This document shows positions 1 through 5,313 of a DNA stretch of 6,597 nt, one piece after another. A model generated the notes under the pieces. That model made no database searches. It was not told the DNA's origin and saw only the letters and a list, made by a program, of their open reading frames with translations. The DNA comes from CAUZFZ01 sp963579025 (lineage in GTDB: Bacteria > Planctomycetota > Planctomycetia > Planctomycetales > Planctomycetaceae): assembly GCA_963579025.1 (NCBI GenBank), contig CAUZFZ010000291.1, forward strand, positions 1 to 6,597, in the 5' to 3' direction. Every line of letters starts with the position of its first letter. Positions within the stretch are counted from its first letter, which is position 1. The position numbers and the translations under genes were made by a program.

Positions 1-2
1 GG

Positions 3-197
3 ACGCCAGAAACGTCTGCCCACAAGCAGGTCTTCATCTACGAACACGATCCTCAGAATCGCTCGTTTTCCCGCGAATTCCAGCAGCCCGGGAACTGCTG
101 GCCGGTAGGCTTCAGACTTGCTGGACATCGAAGTGATAACAATAGGATAGTAGCTTCGATGCTACCCGTGCTCTTGTACTATGCCAAATGCTTCTGA
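3..197 (+). CDS. Possible C-terminal end of an upstream gene (partial, uncertain)
   Basis: An open frame enters from the left edge and runs to a TGA at 195-197, giving 64 residues with no start codon needed in the window. The first part (HKQVFIYEHDPQNRSFSREF, then QQPGNCWPVGF) looks like ordinary protein and its codons mostly end in G or C, as in the real genes here. After about base 115 the codon pattern becomes AT-richer and less gene-like. The frame would overlap the next gene's start by 17 bases, which is possible in an operon. I do not recognise a family. It could equally be chance reading through non-coding DNA that contains the two inverted repeats at 80-101 and 126-161. Confidence 0.3.
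   Translation, partial: TPETSAHKQVFIYEHDPQNRSFSREFQQPGNCWPVGFRLAGHRSDNNRIVASMLPVLLYYAKCF
80..101. repeat. Perfect 7-bp inverted repeat (hairpin)
   Basis: The arms CCAGCAG (80-86) and CTGCTGG (95-101) are perfectly complementary around an 8-base loop that itself contains the palindrome CCCGGG. No T-run follows, so it is not a typical intrinsic terminator. It lies about 80 bases before the first full gene and may overlap the end of an upstream reading frame. Its role is unknown. Confidence 0.4.
126..161. promoter_or_regulatory. Inverted repeat upstream of the replication-relaxation gene, possible operator
   Basis: CATCGAAG (126-133) and CTTCGATG (154-161) form a perfect 8-bp inverted repeat with a 20-base AT-richer spacer. 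A shorter nested stem, GTAGC (150-154) with GCTAC (161-165), overlaps the right arm. The spacer holds TAGGAT (143-148), a weak -10-like hexamer, with a poor -35 candidate TTGCTG (118-123) 19 bases before it. The right arm ends 19 bases before the ATG at 181. The placement suits autoregulation by the DNA-binding protein encoded next door, or an origin or transfer-site element. The repeat is a direct observation and the role is inference. Confidence 0.35.
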
Positions 198-1092
198 GCC
201 GAAACCAACGGCCCGCGACCGGTGGCTGCTGCAGGCGCTCTATCTTTCGCCGCTGACCACCACGCAGATCCTGAGTTTCTGTCGACACTGGCCGGCGCCG
301 TTTTCACACTTCAAGACGCTGAACCGTCGCCTGCAGAAACTCTGCAGCCCCGGCACGGACTGGATTTCGCGGCACACGTACGCGCGGACGACTGTTTCGA
401 CCGGGCCGTCGTATTACCGCGTTGCCGAACGCGGATACGAACTGCTGACTGGTGATGCGTTTGCGCTGCCGCCCGGGAACTACAGCTTTGGCGAAATCCC
501 ATTCGGACTGGAGAAGCACAGTTTCGGGCTCGCGCAGATCATCGTGCGTATGATTGGCAGTGCTCCTGAGTGCGGCCTGCTTGTCACGGACTGTCGGCCG
601 GATGGGGCCGTTGTGCTGGACTCCGGTGAGCGCGGTCGAGCGCTGATACCGGATTTCACGTGCTGCGTTGCGTGTGGCACCGGAAGACGGTTTCACTACT
701 GCTTCGAGTTTGACCGCGGGACGCGCAGACAGCGATCGGTGACGGCTCATAAAGAGTCCCTTGCGTGGATGATCAAGCGATACGAAGCAAGGCACTACGC
801 GGTCGAAGCGGCCGGCTTGGGATTCGTCGTTCCGTTTGTCACGTCTGTGGGTCCGCGTCGCGTCCGGCAGTTCATGGAGACGGTCCGAAGCACGGTCATT
901 GAACCAAGGCGAAAGCTGTTTCTGGCAACCACGCTGGACCTGCTGCTGCGGGTACAAAACCCATTCCGGGAGAGCATCTTTCTCGCCCAGGACGGCAGCC
1001 TCGTTCCGCTTCTGCCGGAGTATCACTGCTCAGATTACCGACCGGCCGCGTATCAACCGGATCTGATTGCCGACCCCACGAGGCTGCGCTAG
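181..1092 (+). CDS. Replication-relaxation (Replic_Relax-like) family protein
   Basis: This 303-residue protein matches the layout of the replication-relaxation family found on plasmids and integrative elements, where it is thought to act on origin or transfer-site DNA; its biochemical function is poorly defined. Residues about 10-95 look like a winged-helix DNA-binding domain (RDRWLLQALYLSPLTTTQIL, then a basic stretch with NRRLQKL, then YYRVAERGYELL). H113 in EKHSFGLAQ begins the second domain. That domain has P157-D158 followed by the FEFDRGT segment at 175-181 (E176, D178) and K191 in AHKESLAWMIKRYEA, an arrangement resembling PD-(D/E)xK nuclease-like folds; catalysis is not proven. ATG 181 has no clear Shine-Dalgarno sequence. 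The gene ends with TAG and is followed by a 230-base gap before the DNA-transfer ATPase. The family call is fairly sure and the role is inferred. Confidence 0.82.
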   Translation: MPNASEPKPTARDRWLLQALYLSPLTTTQILSFCRHWPAPFSHFKTLNRRLQKLCSPGTDWISRHTYARTTVSTGPSYYRVAERGYELLTGDAFALPPGNYSFGEIPFGLEKHSFGLAQIIVRMIGSAPECGLLVTDCRPDGAVVLDSGERGRALIPDFTCCVACGTGRRFHYCFEFDRGTRRQRSVTAHKESLAWMIKRYEARHYAVEAAGLGFVVPFVTSVGPRRVRQFMETVRSTVIEPRRKLFLATTLDLLLRVQNPFRESIFLAQDGSLVPLLPEYHCSDYRPAAYQPDLIADPTRLR

Positions 1093-1322
1093 TGTCAGGT
1101 TCCTGCCGAGGACTGCCGATGCTCCTGTGAGTGACGGATCGACTTCACTCGACCGCCCGACGTTTCGTCGCGCGGTCCACAGCGGTGAGCGGGATGTGAG
1201 CCACAGCAGGTCCCGCCTTGACGAGCCGCGCACCTCAGACGGGCGGGGATTTCAAAAGCGTTGTACGTCTCTGACAACCGGAATTGATTGGCAGCGGTGA
1301 GAGAAGCTGGCAAGCTCCGCCC
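1093..1322. other. Intergenic region with hairpin and short direct repeats
   Basis: I find no convincing gene in this gap between the replication-relaxation gene and the ATPase gene. One frame stays open to about 1300 but translates to a serine- and arginine-rich sequence with no family features. The gap contains the hairpin at 1151-1177 and direct repeats CCACAGC (1177-1183 and 1201-1207) and CAGCGGTGAG (1180-1189 and 1292-1301). It also has CCCGCC (1212-1217), which can pair with GGCGGG (1242-1247). Clustered repeats between a replication-relaxation gene and a coupling-type ATPase would fit a regulatory or transfer-origin site; this is inference only. Confidence 0.4.
1151..1177. repeat. Strong near-perfect hairpin, 11 base pairs with a 3-base loop
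   Basis: GACCGC (1151-1156) pairs with GCGGTC (1172-1177), and CGACG (1158-1162) pairs with CGTCG (1166-1170) around the loop TTT. A single C-C mismatch (1157 and 1171) interrupts the stem. It starts 58 bases after the stop of the replication-relaxation gene. No T-tract follows on the plus strand and no strong one on the minus strand, so an ordinary intrinsic terminator is unlikely. It may be a weak or factor-assisted terminator, an RNA-processing site, or a protein-binding site such as part of a transfer origin. Confidence 0.6.
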
Positions 1323-3560
1323 ATGCTGCTGAAGGTCACTGTCCTTCGGGACAACAACAGAGGACCTGAGTACGTCAGGCAGATTCTCGACGCTCTCCAC
1401 CTCGGGAACCGCCGACGTCTGCCGATCACGCTGATCCTTGCCCGCTTTCAACACTCAGTCGGGCTCTGCTGCGCCGTCCCACAGCCACTGCAGTCGACCC
1501 TGGAGCAGGGTCTGCTGTCTGGATACGAAGGGTGCCGGGCGGAGAAGTTGCCGGGTCACGCCTTGGCGTTTCCCAGTGGCTGGAGCGTGCAGAAGACACA
1601 GCTCACACTACGCCCCGACGTGTTTCCACTGCAGCTACAGTTCGATGACCTCTTAAACCGTGAGTTCGTCGACCCCATCACCGGCATCCTGCACCGCTTG
1701 CAAAGTGACACATTTCCATCGCGCGTTGAACTCACGCTGCGCCCGGCATCAAGACGCCGACGCCTGCACGCCAGCCGAGTGCGGGATGCGCTGCTCAGAC
1801 CCGCGCTTCTGCATCGACCGCGACTGAGCGAAGCCTTCGCCCGCGCGGCGACGAGCCCCTACAGGTGCATTCGTTACCCGGCGCGAATTCTCCTGCCGCT
1901 CCTTGAACTCTCCGGTGCGCCCGCTCAGTGGGGGAGTGGACGCGACAAAGTCCGGGGGCATCATCTGTTTGAGGCGACACTCTCGATTTCCGTCGCATCC
2001 AGGCCGCAGAAAAAACGGCAGGCACTGCAGCATCTGGAGTCGATCGTCGGCAGCTTTGGTCCGTTCGCGTCTCCGCCGATGCCGCAGTGGTCAGTCGGAA
2101 GGCGTTTCAGACCGTTCCTGCTCTCCTCACAGGAGGCCAGCATTCTCTGGCATCCGGTGACGCACTCCGTTGAAGCGGCGAACATTGATGCGACGCCCGC
2201 CAGAGAGATGCAGCCGCCGGCCGTTCTCCCGAACTGCAGAAACTACGATGTTCTTCCGCTGGGCAGGACGCAGTATCGCGACCGCATCGATCATTTCGGG
2301 ATCCACCTGCACGACCGCCTGCGCCACATGCACATCATCGGCCAGACCGGTCAGGGAAAATCGACTCTGCTGCTCAATATGGCGGTGAGCGATCTTACGT
2401 CGGGAAATGGACTCTGCCTCATCGACCCGCACGGCGATCTCTACGAAGACATCCTGCCGTTCATCCCGAAACACCGCCGGGACGACGTCATCTGCTTCGA
2501 CGCCGGTGATGAACGCACTCCGTACGGCCTCAATCTTCTCTCAGACGTTACGGACGGTAACCGTGCGCTCGTTGCGGATGCAGTAATCACGACACTTTCC
2601 AAGGTCTTCGGACTTGATCCAGGGAGAACACCGAGGCTGCTTCGCATCATCAGAAACTGCGTGCTGACGCTGACAGAGTCTCCCGGAACAAGTCTGCTTG
2701 ATATCGAGGAACTGCTGCTTGATCCGGCGTTTCGAAACCGCCAGATCAACGTCCTGCTCAAAAGAGCTCGAACGGGAACGTCCAGTGAACCGTCACTGCG
2801 AGGTCTTAAGGACTCCATCTGTGGCGTACCGTGCTGCGATCATCGCCGGCCAGTGCTGCTTTTCTGGCAGGATTTTCTCGGCTGGAGCGAGCGGTACAGG
2901 AGCGAAGGCATTGCCGCGGCACTCAATCTGCTTGATCACATCTCGACACACCCGCAGCTTCGCTCGGTTTTAGGGCCGAACAGGAAGCAACTGAGACTCC
3001 GCGAAATCATGGACACGGGCCGTGTTCTGCTTGTGAACCTCAGCAAGGGCAGAATGGGGGAAAGTGCTTCGTCGCTTCTCGGATCGCTTCTTGTCAGCAA
3101 ACTGCAGATCGAGGCGCTTGGCAGAGCCGACATCCCGGCGACTGAACGCAGACCGTTCTTTATTACCATCGACGAGTTTCAGAACTTCGCAACACGGTCT
3201 TTCGAGACGATGCTCTCTGAAGCTCGCAAGTACGGCCTCGGTTTGACACTGGCCCATCAGTATTTCGGACAGATTGAAGACACGCGACTTCTGCAGGCGG
3301 TACTGGGAAATGTCGGGACGATTCTCAGCTTTCAGGTCGGAGCAGACGACGCGGAGATTCTTGCAAGGGCATTCGGTGAAAATCTGACGGCGCAGGACTT
3401 CACGAAGTTGCCCAGGTACACGGCGTACATGCGGCTGATGATCGACGGATCAAAGAGCCCACCGTTCTCGCTCGCTACGCTCAAGCCGCCGTCACTCATT
3501 CAGCAGGTAGTGGCCACCATGGAATCGTCACGCAGCAATGTAACATTCGTCTCGTCGTGA
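1323..3560 (+). CDS. Conjugative DNA-transfer ATPase (type IV coupling protein / DUF87 / TraM-recognition type)
   Basis: This 745-residue protein is a P-loop ATPase of the kind that pumps DNA in conjugation and related systems. Its N-terminal ~300 residues begin LLKVTVLRDNNRGPEYVRQI, typical of this family, and precede the motor. Walker A is GQTGQGKST at 340-348, followed by the conserved LIDPHGDL segment (DPHGD 368-372). The TraM/TraG-recognition part includes the FFITIDEFQNF stretch with Walker B D617-E618, then LSEARKYGLGLTLAHQY (Q646 sensor-like) and GNVGTILSFQVGADDAEIL (662-680). I see no clear membrane-spanning helices, unlike VirD4/TraG, so it may be soluble. ATG 1323 was chosen because family homologues begin about here; an in-frame TTG at 1284 would add 13 residues, after a TGA at 1272. 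A cysteine-rich insert CGVPCCDH lies at 500-507. The coiled-coil gene follows in the same frame. Confidence 0.9.
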   Translation: MLLKVTVLRDNNRGPEYVRQILDALHLGNRRRLPITLILARFQHSVGLCCAVPQPLQSTLEQGLLSGYEGCRAEKLPGHALAFPSGWSVQKTQLTLRPDVFPLQLQFDDLLNREFVDPITGILHRLQSDTFPSRVELTLRPASRRRRLHASRVRDALLRPALLHRPRLSEAFARAATSPYRCIRYPARILLPLLELSGAPAQWGSGRDKVRGHHLFEATLSISVASRPQKKRQALQHLESIVGSFGPFASPPMPQWSVGRRFRPFLLSSQEASILWHPVTHSVEAANIDATPAREMQPPAVLPNCRNYDVLPLGRTQYRDRIDHFGIHLHDRLRHMHIIGQTGQGKSTLLLNMAVSDLTSGNGLCLIDPHGDLYEDILPFIPKHRRDDVICFDAGDERTPYGLNLLSDVTDGNRALVADAVITTLSKVFGLDPGRTPRLLRIIRNCVLTLTESPGTSLLDIEELLLDPAFRNRQINVLLKRARTGTSSEPSLRGLKDSICGVPCCDHRRPVLLFWQDFLGWSERYRSEGIAAALNLLDHISTHPQLRSVLGPNRKQLRLREIMDTGRVLLVNLSKGRMGESASSLLGSLLVSKLQIEALGRADIPATERRPFFITIDEFQNFATRSFETMLSEARKYGLGLTLAHQYFGQIEDTRLLQAVLGNVGTILSFQVGADDAEILARAFGENLTAQDFTKLPRYTAYMRLMIDGSKSPPFSLATLKPPSLIQQVVATMESSRSNVTFVSS

Positions 3561-3596
3561 TTGCGCCTGACTGTCTCTTGCGGCATAGTCTCTTCA

Positions 3597-3956
3597 ATGG
3601 ACGAATCCGCGAATCGATGCTGCAGCTGCTCAGACGAAGCCGTTGACCGTCTGGCCGACGAAGTTCAAACACTTCGCACGGCCATCGATGACCTGCAGGA
3701 CTGTCTGACGTTTGAGCTGCGACGACTACGCGACGTGCTGTGTGGGCTGGACGGGGGCGAACTTTCGATCGCGGCCAGCGACACCTCGATGGCGGCCGAC
3801 GGAGTCTGTGCAGCGGCGAGACATGCCGATCGTCGAACGCTTCACGCTCCAGGACCGGGCGATGCGATTGAAGCATCAGAGTCCGACGGTCCGGCCATGA
3901 TTCGGGACGAAGATCCTGCGGCCGGGAATTGGCCGTCGTCCGGTCAACTCTTCTGA
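3597..3956 (+). CDS. Small coiled-coil protein with C-terminal GQLF, function unknown
   Basis: This 119-residue protein has a Cys cluster near the start (RCCSCS, 7-12), then a helical heptad-like segment at about 13-49 (DEAVDRLADEVQTLRTAIDD and onward) that should form a coiled coil. A disordered, alanine- and acid-rich tail ends in NWPSSGQLF. The last residues resemble a sliding-clamp-binding peptide (see findings), though only loosely. ATG 3597 starts just before the Cys cluster; the frame is open back to a TTG at 3561, directly after the ATPase stop, which would add 12 residues. It sits 36 bases after the ATPase gene and 18 bases before the methylase-like gene, so it is likely co-transcribed with both. 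It may be an oligomerising adaptor for one of them. I do not recognise a named family. Confidence 0.72.
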   Translation: MDESANRCCSCSDEAVDRLADEVQTLRTAIDDLQDCLTFELRRLRDVLCGLDGGELSIAASDTSMAADGVCAAARHADRRTLHAPGPGDAIEASESDGPAMIRDEDPAAGNWPSSGQLF

Positions 3957-3974
3957 TCCCATCCCCACGAGTAC

Positions 3975-4907
3975 ATGTCGCGTGAGCACTTCACCCACTC
4001 GGAGACCAGGTCCCTCTTTCAGAAGCTGGAGCGACTGAGTCAGCGATCCGGCGTCAGCCGGGGCCAGGCTTTCGAGGATTTGCTGACTGCCGTGGTCTGC
4101 GCACTCGCAGCCGAAACGAAGGAAGAGGAGTATCTGGCGATGGTTGAGCGTCACAAAGGCGGGAAGACGGGGAAGCGTGGGATCGACTTGATGCCTGAAA
4201 TGTTCGCCGATCTGATCGCCGCCATGGACCGGAACGAGTCGGATATCCTTGGCGATCTCTTCCAGGGCAGCATTACGTATGGGGAATCAGGACAGTATTT
4301 CAGTCCGCAATCTATCGCGCGGCTGCTTGCGGAATTGTCGGTTGATCCAGACGCTCACCCGGTCGAAGGCCGCCCTGTCTACATCAGCGACCCGTGTTGC
4401 GGAACAGGTCGTATGCTGCTTGAAGCATCGAATATCAACCCGCATGCGGAGCTTATTGGAGTCGACATCGACGCGCGCTGCGCGAAGATTTCGGCGATCA
4501 ATCTCGGTCTTCGCGGTCGTTACGGCTGGGTTGTTTGCGGGAATTCGCTTTCGGGAGAAACGCAGTTTGCGTATCGGGTCGGCTCATTCTTTCACGAATC
4601 ACCGAACGGTCTGCGGCGCGGCGTGATTCGCGATGTGCCGCCTGAACTGGCTCCGGTGATGATGGCGACGGAGCACGTGCGGAGTGAGGCAGGCGGGCTC
4701 TTTGCGGGAGGCAAATCCGAATCGCAACCGGTCGAATCGCTGCCGCCCGGAATTATCGAAATCCCACGGTCGGTCTTGAGACTCGAACGGCACCTGGCGA
4801 TGAGCAGCAGTTGTGAGGAGGCAGACAGCGGCGAACTCGATTCGAACAGTTCATCGCACGGAGACCTCCCACGAAACGAACCACCCACGCAACAGGACCT
4901 CTTCTGA
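3975..4907 (+). CDS. N-6 DNA methylase-like protein lacking the catalytic motif IV
   Basis: This 310-residue protein resembles the HsdM/N6_Mtase group. A helical N-terminal part precedes FQGSITYGESGQYFSP (96-111), the usual lead-in to the SAM domain. The SAM-binding motif I is DPCCGTGRML (139-148), and the acidic strand after it is GVDIDARCAKISAINLGLRG (162-181). GNSL at 189-192 corresponds to the segment where adenine methylases bind the adenine end of SAM. No NPPF, NPPY or DPPY motif occurs anywhere after it, so amino-methyl transfer is doubtful. The C-terminal third is low-complexity and ends QQDLF, close to the sliding-clamp-binding consensus. Usual HsdM proteins are about 500 residues, so this is a short version without a recognition subunit. 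It could be a SAM-binding regulatory protein or a partner of the Dam-like enzyme downstream. ATG 3975 has no clear Shine-Dalgarno sequence. Confidence 0.83.
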   Translation: MSREHFTHSETRSLFQKLERLSQRSGVSRGQAFEDLLTAVVCALAAETKEEEYLAMVERHKGGKTGKRGIDLMPEMFADLIAAMDRNESDILGDLFQGSITYGESGQYFSPQSIARLLAELSVDPDAHPVEGRPVYISDPCCGTGRMLLEASNINPHAELIGVDIDARCAKISAINLGLRGRYGWVVCGNSLSGETQFAYRVGSFFHESPNGLRRGVIRDVPPELAPVMMATEHVRSEAGGLFAGGKSESQPVESLPPGIIEIPRSVLRLERHLAMSSSCEEADSGELDSNSSSHGDLPRNEPPTQQDLF

Positions 4908-5063
4908 TCACCCCGCATCTTGCCACTGAGTCTTCGATTTCCCGGCGAATCCGGCCGTGAGTTTTCTGCACGAGCTCAGCGTGCCGGCCGGTCACGTATC
5001 AGTACCGTCCCAATTCACTCTATAACCGGCGGGTTGAGCAGCGTCGTCGCATGAAGGAGATTC
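4908..5063. other. Intergenic stretch with a long imperfect stem
   Basis: No convincing gene is visible here. Short open stretches occur in all three plus frames, for example one starting at GTG 4957 that reads MSFLHELSVPAGHV and stops at TAA 5023, but none is long enough to trust; one could be remnant coding sequence. Arms 4974-4987 and 5026-5039 can pair over 14 positions (11 Watson-Crick, 2 G-U, 1 mismatch), enclosing 38 bases with a small inner CGGT/ACCG stem (4989-4992 with 5004-5007). TATAAC at 5021-5026 is a -10-like hexamer about 38 bases before the next start, but I see no good -35. Confidence 0.3.
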
Positions 5064-5231
5064 TTGGCAGGCGCCGATGACATCGAGCCCGCTCGACCAT
5101 TGCTCGCTCCGCTGTATCGCAGTCTCGCCGACGTACTGGACAACTCATCGCTCGGCACGAAGTTCCGATTCCTGCTGAAGTTGCCCGTCGGCACGTATGC
5201 CGAACGCCCGCCTCACGCCGTAGAGATTTGA
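5064..5231 (+). CDS. Probable 55-residue protein of unknown function, TTG start
   Basis: The frame from TTG 5064 to TGA 5229-5231 encodes a 55-residue protein (begins LAGADDIEPARPLLAPLYRS, ends in PPHAVEI). AAGGAG at 5054-5059, four bases before the TTG, is the best Shine-Dalgarno match seen in the window and decides the start. Most codons end in G or C, the pattern of the certain genes here, whereas the competing minus-strand frame over 5020-5340 is rich in Arg and Cys as shadow frames usually are. The middle (LADVLDNSSLGTKFRFLLKL) should be helical or partly hydrophobic, but I see no signal peptide. It lies between two methylase-related genes, in a gap otherwise lacking genes. I recognise no family. 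It could also be the remnant of a longer gene. Confidence 0.45.
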   Translation: MAGADDIEPARPLLAPLYRSLADVLDNSSLGTKFRFLLKLPVGTYAERPPHAVEI

Positions 5232-5313
5232 GAAGAGCCAGTGTCGTTGTCGTGAGCATTGATCGGCAGAATCTTCCGGCATTCACAAACCGCACACAGC
5301 CATTGGATGATGT
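5232..5313. other. Short intergenic gap before the Dam-like gene
   Basis: These 82 bases hold no credible gene. The sequence GGATGA (5305-5310) just before ATG 5314 is a weak ribosome-binding candidate, and its TGA (5308-5310) closes the methyltransferase frame upstream, fixing the earliest possible start. No promoter or terminator is obvious. Confidence 0.4.

Noticed and set aside
304..1026. 240-codon open frame on the minus strand inside the replication-relaxation gene
   Set aside because: It lies wholly antisense to a gene with recognisable family features, and its product is Arg-rich with no domain; long antisense frames are common in GC-rich DNA.
1212..1247. CCCGCC/GGCGGG pair as an intrinsic terminator
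   Set aside because: The loop is 24 bases and only a short T-run (GATTTC) follows, so the structure is too weak to call a terminator.
1067..1300. 77-codon plus-strand frame in the intergenic gap, starting at TTG
   Set aside because: It overlaps the end of the previous gene, passes through the hairpin and direct repeats, and encodes a low-complexity Ser/Arg-rich sequence without family features.
1275..5231. Recoding of TGA as a sense codon, suggested by all stops in this frame being TGA
   Set aside because: There is no in-frame TGA within any conserved domain, tryptophan is encoded by TGG, and gene ends match family expectations, so the standard code fits.
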